Assembly (NCBI GenBank): GCA_024685385.1
Contig: JAIKVV010000022.1
Location: 1-64,000, forward strand
Length of the DNA: 64,000 nucleotides
Source of the DNA: Saccharofermentans sp.
Lineage (GTDB): Bacteria > Bacillota > Clostridia > Saccharofermentanales > Saccharofermentanaceae
Direction of reading: 5' to 3'
Within the stretch, counting starts at the first letter, position 1; every line of letters begins with the position of its first letter. The notes below the pieces were generated by a model, which saw only the letters and a program-made list of their open reading frames with translations, searched no databases and was not told the DNA's origin. Shown here piece after piece: positions 1 through 7,139 of the stretch. A program made the position numbers and the translations under genes.

Positions 1-369
1 GATGAGGAATTCTATAAATCGCTCCTTTTGCAGTTCTCTTCCGAAGCAAAAGAGAAGATTCCCCTTATCCAAAAATACTTCAGGACAAGTGACTGGCATA
101 ATTACGAGATATTGGTTCATGCACTTAAGAGCACTTCCAAGATGATCGGTGCAGCCGATCTGTCCGAAAAGGCCAGGGATCTTGAAAAAGCCGCTTCTGA
201 CAAAAAAGAAGACTTTATTTCCGATAATCATGAGGAACTGATCAAGGATTACAGCAGATTGTCAGCCGAGATCAATGAACAGTTCGGAGTAAAAGAAAAC
301 GATGATGAAGATGAGATCTTTGAATTCGTGCCTGAATCCGGAGAAGAGAATGGAGGTGTTGAAGCATGA
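1..369 (+). CDS. Hpt-domain (histidine phosphotransfer) protein, 5'-truncated by window edge
   Basis: The open frame runs in from the window edge without a stop, so only the C-terminal part (122 codons) is visible. It contains a typical Hpt helix with HALKSTSKMIGA, the phosphorylatable His being codon 118-120, followed by a second helix and a very acidic tail. Hpt domains accept and pass phosphate between receiver domains in multistep phosphorelays. The stop overlaps the next start (ATGA at 366-369), so it is translationally coupled to the hybrid kinase downstream and is its obvious relay partner. Whether receiver or kinase domains precede the Hpt in the missing part cannot be seen. An in-frame TTG at 28 is unlikely to be the true start, since it has no ribosome binding site and the frame continues upstream. 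Confidence 0.85.
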   Translation, partial: DEEFYKSLLLQFSSEAKEKIPLIQKYFRTSDWHNYEILVHALKSTSKMIGAADLSEKARDLEKAASDKKEDFISDNHEELIKDYSRLSAEINEQFGVKENDDEDEIFEFVPESGEENGGVEA

Positions 370-3110
370 AAGAAACATTGAAATACATTTTCATTCCGTC
401 TAGCACCGACAGCGAAGCCGAGAAATCGGTCTTTAAGAGTTCCGTCATTCCGACTCATTTCATGATGGTACTTTGCTTTATCATGGGTGTTGTTTTCTTC
501 CTCGTTACTGCAATTAATCCTTCGATAGTTGGGAACAGTGTTTTGCAGCACAGGATCTTATATGGTGCTCTGGTAGCAATTGTATGTTTCTGGTGCATTG
601 TCGTAAGATATGCCATGAATGATTATGAGAACAGGTACAGAACTGTTTATCTCATGAATGCCCTTCTTGGGCTTATGATGTACACTTGGGTCGTTGCACT
701 TGCCTATGTTAATGTAAATTATAGAAGCACTTTTGATTCAACCCTGTTCATGACATGTTCTTTACTGATTCCTCTCCTCATCTATATGAGACCGTTGATA
801 TATTTGGTATTTGCCGTTGTTTCCGATATTGCCATGGTTTTGCTTTCCATACAGGCGGAAGCAATAGGAAAATCTGATATAACAGGCAGGGTTAACTTCA
901 TTGTCTTTGCTGTTTTCCAAATGGTTATGGGACTTGTCATGCTCCGTACAAAATACAGACTTCACTTTGAGATCATGGCTGCAAGCCGTCAGCATAAAGA
1001 GATCGAGATGCTCAATAAGGCTCAAAACAGCTTTTTCTCAAATATGAGCCACGAGATAAGGACCCCTATCAATACGATCATCGGTCTTAATGAGATGATC
1101 TTAAGAGAGGATGTCAGTGAAGAAGTTATTGAGGATGCAGTCAATATCAGGGCTGCGGGAAAACTGCTGTTAAGCCTTATTAACGATATCCTCGATATGT
1201 CCAAGTTCCAGTCAGGGAAGATGCAGCTGCTTGAGGCTCCTTACCGCACGGGCGACATGCTCTCTGATATCGTAGGTATGCTCTGGATCAGGGCAAAAGA
1301 AAAGAAACTCGATTTCCATGTTGATGTATCTCCTGATATTCCTGCCGAGTTAAACGGTGATGAAGTCAGGATCAAACAGATACTGATCAACATCATTAAC
1401 AATGCCATCAAATATACAAAAGAAGGTACGGTTTCCTTATCAGTACAATGTGAGATTACTGACGAGAAGACATGCAATATGATATATACCGTAACCGATA
1501 CCGGCATCGGCATCAAACCTGAAGATATTCCTTATCTTTTCTCAGCTTTTAAGCGAGTTGACGAGGGCGTTAACAGACATATTGAAGGAACCGGTCTCGG
1601 ACTTTCCATCGTAAAGCAGCTTGTCGATCATATGGGTGGAAAGATTACGGTTAACAGCGTATATATGAGAGGTTCAACCTTTGTTGTCGAACTTCCTCAG
1701 AAGATAGAAGGAGAATCCCAGGTCGGTCAGTATAATTTTGAGAAGAACAGTTCTTCAGCTCATAAGACAGATTATGCGCCTAAATTTGTTGCTCCTGAAG
1801 CCAGGATCCTCGTTGTTGATGATAATGAAGCAAACCTGATGGTGGCATCAAAACTTCTCAGAGATACTAAGATCAGGATAGATACCGCGATCAGCGGCGC
1901 TGATGCTCTCAGAAAGACACTTAATGTAAGGTATGATGTCATATTCATGGATCACCTCATGCCTGAAATGGACGGAATCCAGTGTTTCAAAAAGATCAAG
2001 GATCAGACGGGAGGAAGAAGCAGAGAATCCAAGGTCGTAGTTCTTACCGCAAATGCTGATGAGGAAAACAGAGAACTTTATGCCAAGGAGAATTTCGACG
2101 GTTATCTTACTAAGCCCGTAAGCGGTGAAGAACTCGAAAACGAGCTCTACAGACTTCTGCCCAAAGAACTTGTTCATATTACAGGTAACAGGACCGAGAT
2201 AGCAGAAGAAACCATCTCCTGGATGAATGCAAATAAAAAACGTAAGAAGGTCATCATCACGACAGACAGTGTTGCTGATCTTCCTTCCGAACTGGTTGAA
2301 AAGTACGATATAGCAGTTATCCCTCATAAAGTATTAACTGAACAGGGCATCTTTAAGGACGGCAAAGAGATCGACACACTCGGTGTCATAAGATATATGG
2401 AAAACCCGTCCCGCGTAATTAAGACTGCTACTCCGAGCGCCGAAGAATATGAGGAATTCTTTGCCAGGAATCTGAAAGGCGCCAATAACATCATCCATGT
2501 ATCCATCTCAAGCCGAATCGGAAGCAGCGGATATCCTGTTGCTTTGGAAGCTTCAACATCTTTTGATAATGTTACCGTTTTCGATTCCTCACATCTTTCG
2601 AGCGGACAGGGCCTTATGGTCCTTGAAGCATGCCGTATGGCTGATGACGGAAGAAGCCCTGAAGAGATTATCGAAGCTCTTGAGTTGCTCAAAAAGAAGG
2701 TGCATACAAGTTTCATCGTAGATAATCTTGATTTTCTTGCAAGAGCCGGTCAGGTCGGTACCGGTACGGCAAATCTTGTCAAATCGCTTATGGGAAGACC
2801 TGTGCTTGTTCTGAAGAAGGGCAAGATGGGTGTCGGAATGACCTATTTCGGAGACAGGGAATTTGCATGGAAAAGATATATCAATTCTGTTCTTTCCAAC
2901 CCTTCATCGATAGACGAAGATGTTCTTTTCGTAACATATGTAGGCTTGAACAAGAAAGACACCGATTGGATCAGAGAGCAGATCGAAAAGAAGATGAAGT
3001 TCAAGGAAATATACTTTAAACAGGCTGCACCGGCAATATCCGTTAACTGCGGACCGGGCACATTCGGATTGCTTTATCGCGAAAAAGGCGATATTCTAAA
3101 AGACGGATAA
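366..3110 (+). CDS. Membrane hybrid histidine kinase with receiver and C-terminal DegV domain
   Basis: This 914-residue protein has about six membrane helices (residues ~30-200) with short loops and no obvious extracellular sensor. A HisKA domain follows (NMSHEIRTP, His229), then an HATPase domain with N-box NIINNAIKYT, DTGIGI and GTGLGLSIV. A receiver domain covers ~479-600 (ILVVDDNEANL, phospho-acceptor Asp529, Lys in LTKPV). The last ~285 residues (from KKVIITTDSVADLP) form a full DegV/EDD domain, with KTATPSAEEY, ISSRIGSSG and a C-terminal CGPGTFGLL. DegV proteins such as FakB bind a fatty acid. In FakB a His stands two residues before GPG; here it is Asn, and the usual GGRI is AGQV. The gene overlaps the Hpt gene by 4 bp. 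A kinase whose output is linked to fatty-acid or lipid status is an inference. The domain calls themselves are secure. Confidence 0.9.
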   Translation: MKETLKYIFIPSSTDSEAEKSVFKSSVIPTHFMMVLCFIMGVVFFLVTAINPSIVGNSVLQHRILYGALVAIVCFWCIVVRYAMNDYENRYRTVYLMNALLGLMMYTWVVALAYVNVNYRSTFDSTLFMTCSLLIPLLIYMRPLIYLVFAVVSDIAMVLLSIQAEAIGKSDITGRVNFIVFAVFQMVMGLVMLRTKYRLHFEIMAASRQHKEIEMLNKAQNSFFSNMSHEIRTPINTIIGLNEMILREDVSEEVIEDAVNIRAAGKLLLSLINDILDMSKFQSGKMQLLEAPYRTGDMLSDIVGMLWIRAKEKKLDFHVDVSPDIPAELNGDEVRIKQILINIINNAIKYTKEGTVSLSVQCEITDEKTCNMIYTVTDTGIGIKPEDIPYLFSAFKRVDEGVNRHIEGTGLGLSIVKQLVDHMGGKITVNSVYMRGSTFVVELPQKIEGESQVGQYNFEKNSSSAHKTDYAPKFVAPEARILVVDDNEANLMVASKLLRDTKIRIDTAISGADALRKTLNVRYDVIFMDHLMPEMDGIQCFKKIKDQTGGRSRESKVVVLTANADEENRELYAKENFDGYLTKPVSGEELENELYRLLPKELVHITGNRTEIAEETISWMNANKKRKKVIITTDSVADLPSELVEKYDIAVIPHKVLTEQGIFKDGKEIDTLGVIRYMENPSRVIKTATPSAEEYEEFFARNLKGANNIIHVSISSRIGSSGYPVALEASTSFDNVTVFDSSHLSSGQGLMVLEACRMADDGRSPEEIIEALELLKKKVHTSFIVDNLDFLARAGQVGTGTANLVKSLMGRPVLVLKKGKMGVGMTYFGDREFAWKRYINSVLSNPSSIDEDVLFVTYVGLNKKDTDWIREQIEKKMKFKEIYFKQAAPAISVNCGPGTFGLLYREKGDILKDG

Positions 3111-3134
3111 TTAGAATAAGGGAGGGGTTATGCT

Positions 3135-4112
3135 ATGAAATTACAGAGTTTAAATTGTCCGAATTGCGGTTCGATCCTTACTCAGAAAGGCGATAGCATG
3201 GTCTGCAAGAGTTGCGGATCAGCTTTTGCGATCGATTATGATGATTCTGATGTAGAGTACGAAAGGGTTGCTAATGAATCTGAGCGTCTGCAGCAGGAGC
3301 ATGAGCACGCCAAGGAAATGCTCGAGAAGGAATTCGAACTAAAAGAACAGGCTGAGATCAGAAGAGCAAAGAGGATAAGGGCTGATGCTCGCAAATCCGC
3401 TTTGTCTTCAAGCGTGGTTAATATGATCAAGTCTTTGATCAGCTTGATCATAGTCGGCGGCATCATCTTCGGTGTTTACAAGATAATGTCATCTAAAGAT
3501 TTTAAAGACAAGATCGATAAGGCAACCTCAACAACTACTACCAAGTCTCCTTATGATTTCTCACTTAAGGACATAGAAGCAGACAGATCCTTTATGGAAA
3601 ATGCCACTGCAGCCGTTTTTTCGACAGTCCGCAGCGAAAAGGAAAATGACAAGATCAGATTCTATGACGAAGGGAAATGGAACGAATGGACTCTCAAAGG
3701 GAATCCTGAGATCTACGATGCATATTTCCTTAAGGGAAAGAAAGACAACCGTGTTTACTTCTTCGTTAAATCAACATACAAGTGTAAGGGTGAGAAAGAT
3801 ACGGTTATCTATAATGCCTATTACTTCAGGAAGATCACTGTTGATGAAAACGGAAAGGTAAAGTGTGATTATCAGGTTAGAGGCGACAGCGGCGACGCTG
3901 TTAACTGGAACTGGGGCGGTCAGTTCGATAAAGATCAGATGTATAGAGAAGTCATTCTCGGCAATACTGATTATACAAATGAGAAGTTAACCGTTCCGGA
4001 AGATCTTATCAAGGACAATACGAAATCATCTGAGAAAGAATCTGAAGAAACAACTGAATCAACAGAACAAACAGAGGAGACAACCAAGAAAAAGAAGAAA
4101 AAGAAGTCCTGA
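3135..4112 (+). CDS. Zinc-ribbon, single-pass membrane protein of unknown function
   Basis: The 325-residue protein starts with a zinc ribbon (CPNCGSIL ... CKSCGSAF, residues ~8-30). A charged, probably coiled-coil stretch rich in Glu, Arg and Lys follows (~40-85), then one membrane helix (~95-115). The soluble C-terminal domain is rich in Tyr and Trp and ends in a Ser/Thr/Glu tail with a run of lysines. GGAGGGG lies just before the ATG. It starts 24 bases after the DegV-kinase stop and probably shares its transcript, which ends at the hairpin at 4130-4157. I do not recognise the C-terminal domain. Two other zinc-ribbon membrane proteins occur in this window (35232-36179 and 43912-44574), with no clear similarity outside the ribbon. 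Confidence 0.75.
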   Translation: MKLQSLNCPNCGSILTQKGDSMVCKSCGSAFAIDYDDSDVEYERVANESERLQQEHEHAKEMLEKEFELKEQAEIRRAKRIRADARKSALSSSVVNMIKSLISLIIVGGIIFGVYKIMSSKDFKDKIDKATSTTTTKSPYDFSLKDIEADRSFMENATAAVFSTVRSEKENDKIRFYDEGKWNEWTLKGNPEIYDAYFLKGKKDNRVYFFVKSTYKCKGEKDTVIYNAYYFRKITVDENGKVKCDYQVRGDSGDAVNWNWGGQFDKDQMYREVILGNTDYTNEKLTVPEDLIKDNTKSSEKESEETTESTEQTEETTKKKKKKKS

Positions 4113-4129
4113 TCGTTTATGAATTACAG

Positions 4130-4157
4130 CGGGTGCCGGTAACAGGCACCCGTTTTT
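4130..4157 (+). terminator. Rho-independent terminator
   Basis: CGGGTGCC (4130-4137) pairs with GGCACCCG (4145-4152), followed by five T. It closes the kinase/zinc-ribbon transcript. Its T-run overlaps the stop codon of the convergent carboxypeptidase gene. Confidence 0.88.
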
Positions 4158-5229
4158 ATACATCAGATAATGCCAGCGCCAGGGCTGAATAGATATCTAT
4201 ATGATCCTTTGCATGGAGATGAGATGTAGGTGCTCCTTCAAAACTGAAAGCTCCGAAAGTAACAAGTATATATTCTTCTCCGTTGATCACTGCATAAGTA
4301 GCAAGACATTGTCCTGCCTGGGAAGTATAACCGGTCTTGCCGCCTTTAAGGATAAACTTATCGGCATATGCGCTCATGTCAGGTGTAGCCTGATACAGCG
4401 TGCTGTAGAACTTGATCCCGTCAGTGTTTGATTTAAGAGGAGCCGTTGTGTAACTTGAAGTGGAGATGATCTCCTTAAATGTAGTGTTTTTCAAAGCATA
4501 ATCCATAAGGATGGCCATATCATGAGGCGTTGAATAATGACTCGGGTCATGTTCGCCGGTCGAATTCATGAAATGAGTATTGTTCATGCCTAATTCGGCA
4601 GCTTTCTGGTTCATCTTTGCTACGAAAGAATCAGAATTGCCTGAAACTATGTACTCAAGGGCAAGGCAACATTCTGCGCCGGATCTCATGAGAAGTCCGT
4701 ATAAAAGATCTTTCACGGTAACTGTATCATTCTTTGCAAAACCGGCAGTCGACAGGTCCAGTTTAAACAGTGTATCGTATATCTCCGGCTGCATAGTGTA
4801 GGTTGTATTAAGATCAGAGATGCTTTCGATTGCAACAATTGCAGTCATCATCTTGGTAACGGAGGCAGGGAAGCCCTTAGTATCAGCATCTTTTGCTGCA
4901 ATAACTTTGCCTGAACCTGCGTGGATCAGGACGGCCTGCTTGCTGTATATATCATTGAATATGTCAGATTTAAGCCCGTCAAGATAAGACGGTGCAGCAT
5001 CAGTAGCAACAGATGTCCAAACTGCATTCTCGGATGTTTCAGAAGTATTTGAATCATCAGTAATATTTGATATGGAAGAATTATCAGGATTATCGACGGC
5101 TTCGCCTTTGTTTGCTGCATTATGAGCAACAATGATGACGATAATTACGGCAACGACTATCACGACGCCCGCAATGAGCATCTTGCCCTGTTTATTTATC
5201 CTGTATCTAGTGTTTGATCTTTTAGCCAT
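4156..5229 (-). CDS. dacA: D-alanyl-D-alanine carboxypeptidase (penicillin-binding protein, S11 family)
   Basis: The 357-residue protein has a basic N-terminus and one membrane anchor (residues ~17-36), a linker rich in Ser, Asn and Thr, and an S11 peptidase domain. The SxxK motif (SVTK) carries the catalytic Ser, and KTG appears in GGKTGYTSQ. The position of the second motif, SxN in classical enzymes, reads SGAE; from memory this variant also occurs in clostridial relatives. The C-terminal PBP5-type domain is missing. It would trim the terminal D-Ala from peptidoglycan stem peptides outside the membrane. No ribosome binding site precedes the ATG at 5229, and a TATAAT-like box lies only six bases before it, so the mRNA may be leaderless. 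An internal ATG at 5181 has only a weak site. The gene symbol is by family only. Confidence 0.85.
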   Translation of the reverse strand: MAKRSNTRYRINKQGKMLIAGVVIVVAVIIVIIVAHNAANKGEAVDNPDNSSISNITDDSNTSETSENAVWTSVATDAAPSYLDGLKSDIFNDIYSKQAVLIHAGSGKVIAAKDADTKGFPASVTKMMTAIVAIESISDLNTTYTMQPEIYDTLFKLDLSTAGFAKNDTVTVKDLLYGLLMRSGAECCLALEYIVSGNSDSFVAKMNQKAAELGMNNTHFMNSTGEHDPSHYSTPHDMAILMDYALKNTTFKEIISTSSYTTAPLKSNTDGIKFYSTLYQATPDMSAYADKFILKGGKTGYTSQAGQCLATYAVINGEEYILVTFGAFSFEGAPTSHLHAKDHIDIYSALALALSDV

Positions 5230-5235
5230 GAGAGT

Positions 5236-5262
5236 ATTATATACTAACTCTTATAAATCCAA
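5236..5262 (-). promoter_or_regulatory. Putative promoter giving a leaderless dacA mRNA
   Basis: Read on the minus strand, TATAAT occupies 5241-5236 and TTGGAT 5262-5257, with a short 15-base spacer. The start codon at 5229 lies six bases past the -10 box, about where transcription would begin. Upstream (5264-5283) is a heptamer, AATCATT, repeated nearly three times. Confidence 0.4.
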
Positions 5263-5290
5263 TAATCATTAATCATTAATCATAAACAAA

Positions 5291-5372
5291 GCAAATACCC
5301 TTTGCTCTGCAAGTTCCGCAGGAGCGTCATGCGACGAGGACCTGTTCGAAGCCAAGAGCAAAGGGTATTTGC
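5291..5372. repeat. 18-bp perfect inverted repeat downstream of tRNA-Leu
   Basis: GCAAATACCCTTTGCTCT (5291-5308) is the exact reverse complement of 5355-5372. The 46 bases between them can form a smaller inner stem (CGTC/GACG around 5326-5334). On the minus strand the structure follows tRNA-Leu directly and is followed by a T-rich stretch (CTTTGTTTATG), so a tRNA terminator is the simplest reading, although the arms are long and the T-run is poor. It could also be a small palindromic repeat element. The 5230-5661 interval holds no protein gene, only this, the tRNA and the pyr leader. Confidence 0.7.
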
Positions 5373-5377
5373 GTGTT

Positions 5378-5462
5378 TGGTGGGGCTGGTGGGACTTGAA
5401 CCCACACGATTTATGGTCGGCAGATTTTGAGTCTGCTGCGTCTGCCATTCCGCCACAACCCC
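5378..5462 (-). tRNA. tRNA-Leu (anticodon CAA)
   Basis: On the minus strand the acceptor GGGGTTG (from 5462) pairs with CAGCCCC, followed by A and an encoded CCA (5380-5378). The anticodon stem GCAGA/TCTGC encloses the loop CTCAAAA, so the anticodon is CAA (codon UUG). A long variable arm and GTTCAAG in the T-loop mark a class II tRNA-Leu, 85 bases with CCA. Confidence 0.95.
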
Positions 5463-5522
5463 GTGTAACTTAATGGATTATAAATAATGCCCGAAAATTT
5501 GTCAATTTCTAAAACTTCCATC

Positions 5523-5551
5523 TTGTTGAATAAGATCATTAAGTGTACAAT
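5523..5551 (+). promoter_or_regulatory. Promoter of the pyr operon
   Basis: TTGTTG (5523-5528) and TACAAT (5546-5551) are separated by 17 bases. Transcription would start near 5558-5560, placing the PyrR-binding motif at the very 5' end of the RNA. Confidence 0.65.
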
Positions 5552-5557
5552 CTCTAT

Positions 5558-5661
5558 AGTCTTTAAGCGTCCCGGCGAGGTCGTAAGACGAAGTTGATAT
5601 TTTGTTTTGAAGTTCCTTTTGGCCGGGAGGATTGTATCTGTTGGCAGAAAGGAGTTTTTTT
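5558..5661 (+). promoter_or_regulatory. PyrR-binding leader and transcription attenuator of the pyr operon
   Basis: The leader begins with CTTTAA (5561-5566), GTCCCGGCGAGG (5569-5580) and TCGTAAG. This matches the PyrR-binding loop known from Bacillus-type pyr leaders (CUUUAA..GUCC.G.GAGG....AAG). TCCCGGC (5570-5576) can pair with GCCGGGA (5622-5628) as an antiterminator. Alternatively TCCTTT..GCC (5614-5624) pairs with GGC..AAAGGA (5643-5653), followed by seven T (5655-5661): a terminator. With UMP, PyrR would hold the first loop and favour the terminator. The terminator's 3' arm contains the pyrR ribosome binding site (AAAGGAG, 5648-5654), and the T-run ends directly at the ATG, so the hairpin could also block translation. 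The pairing logic is my reading by eye. Confidence 0.8.
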
Positions 5662-6210
5662 ATGGCTTATATCCCGCAAGCTGTCATAATGGATGAAGCG
5701 GCTATGAACCGTGCCATTATCCGTATTTCCCATGAGATCATCGAGCATAATAAAGGCCTTGATGATGTTTGCATCATCGGCATTCAAAGAAGAGGAGTTC
5801 CTCTCGGTCAAAGGATCCGCGACAATCTCGAACAGATAGAGGGCGTCAAAGTTCCGATGGGTATCCTTGACATAACATTCTACAGAGATGATCTTTCGAT
5901 GCTTTCTGCACATCCTGTGGTTCACGGTACGGACATACCTTTCGATGTAAACGGAAAGAAGATAATCCTGGTCGATGATGTCCTGTTTACCGGGAGAACG
6001 GTCAGATCTGCCATCGAAAACATTTTCGATATGGGAAGACCTGATGCAATTCAGCTTGCGATCCTTATAGACAGAGGTCACAGGCAATTACCCATAAGAG
6101 CTGATTACGTAGGGAAGAATGTTCCTACATCGATAATAGAGAAGATAGACGTCATGGTAGACGAAGTCGACGGCGTAAATCAGGTTGTTTTGTTAAAGGA
6201 GGAAGACTGA
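5662..6210 (+). CDS. pyrR: PyrR, pyr operon attenuator / uracil phosphoribosyltransferase
   Basis: The 182-residue protein belongs to the PyrR family: [10 protein letters not shown] is the PRPP-binding loop, and the [11 protein letters not shown] and [11 protein letters not shown] segments are typical. PyrR binds pyr leader RNA when UMP is high and causes early termination; many members also make UMP from uracil and PRPP. The ATG at 5662 follows AAAGGAG at 5648-5654; an upstream in-frame TTG at 5632 lies inside the leader and is rejected. It is the first gene of the pyr operon and overlaps pyrB by one base (TGATG), so it controls its own transcript. Confidence 0.95.
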   Translation: MAYIPQAVIMDEAAMNRAIIRISHEIIEHNKGLDDVCIIGIQRRGVPLGQRIRDNLEQIEGVKVPMGILDITFYRDDLSMLSAHPVVHGTDIPFDVNGKKIILVDDVLFTGRTVRSAIENIFDMGRPDAIQLAILIDRGHRQLPIRADYVGKNVPTSIIEKIDVMVDEVDGVNQVVLLKEED

Positions 6211-7139
6211 TGGGACTAAAATCCAAAGACCTGCTTGGAATGAAGCAGCTTGATAAAGAGGAGATCATGGAGATCCTGGATACTGCCAAGACAATGAAAC
6301 TGGTTATATCTTCCGGGAACAAGAAAACATCACATCTTCAGGGGAAATCAGTAGTTACACTGTTTTATGAGAACTCGACAAGAACAAGGCTTTCTTTCGA
6401 ACTTGCATCGAAATACATGGGGTCTGCCTCAGCCAACATAACTACATCAGGAAGTTCTGTAAACAAAGGTGAATCCCTGCTAGATACGGCAAGAACGATA
6501 GACATGATGGGTACTGACATAATCATCATGAGGCACAGCCAATCCGGTGCGCCTCACTTTCTGGCGCCTTACCTGAATGCATCCATCGTAAATGCCGGAG
6601 ACGGAATGAACGAACATCCGACTCAGGCTCTTCTCGATATGCTTACGATGTATGAAAGATTCGATACTTTCGAGGGCAAGGAGATCGCGATCCTCGGAGA
6701 TATCTACCACAGCAGAGTAGTAAGATCCAACATAATCGGTCTTTCTAAACTCGGCGCCAAGGTCAGGGTATACGGACCGAAGACCATGATGCCCATCGGC
6801 ATAGAGGAAATGGGAGCATATGTAGCAAAGAGCGTTGAAGACTGCTGCGACGGCGCAGATGCCGTAATGGGATTAAGAGTCCAGCTTGAAAGAATGCAGT
6901 CATCACTTTTCCCGTCAGTCGCGGAATACTCCAAGTACTATGGAATTACTAAAGAGGCTCTGGATCTTGCAAAGCCCGATGCCTTCCTGATGCATCCAGG
7001 TCCCTGCAACCACGGAGTTGAGATTCCGACAGATGTTTATGATTGCGACAAGTCAGTCATCAATGAGCAGGTAACAAACGGTGTTGCCGTAAGGATGGCT
7101 GTCCTTTACTTACTCACGGCAAGGAGGAACAGCTTATGA
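6210..7139 (+). CDS. pyrB: Aspartate carbamoyltransferase, catalytic subunit
   Basis: The 309-residue enzyme condenses carbamoyl phosphate with aspartate, the first committed pyrimidine step. STRTRLSF is the carbamoyl-phosphate loop; MRHSQSGAP, GDGMNEHPTQALLD and LMHPGPCNHGVEI are further family signatures. Length fits the catalytic chain. No pyrI regulatory chain follows, as is usual in PyrR-controlled operons. The start overlaps the pyrR stop by one base and its own stop overlaps pyrC by four, so translation is coupled along the operon. Feedback control is therefore expected at the leader rather than through a regulatory subunit (inference). Confidence 0.97.
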   Translation: MGLKSKDLLGMKQLDKEEIMEILDTAKTMKLVISSGNKKTSHLQGKSVVTLFYENSTRTRLSFELASKYMGSASANITTSGSSVNKGESLLDTARTIDMMGTDIIIMRHSQSGAPHFLAPYLNASIVNAGDGMNEHPTQALLDMLTMYERFDTFEGKEIAILGDIYHSRVVRSNIIGLSKLGAKVRVYGPKTMMPIGIEEMGAYVAKSVEDCCDGADAVMGLRVQLERMQSSLFPSVAEYSKYYGITKEALDLAKPDAFLMHPGPCNHGVEIPTDVYDCDKSVINEQVTNGVAVRMAVLYLLTARRNSL

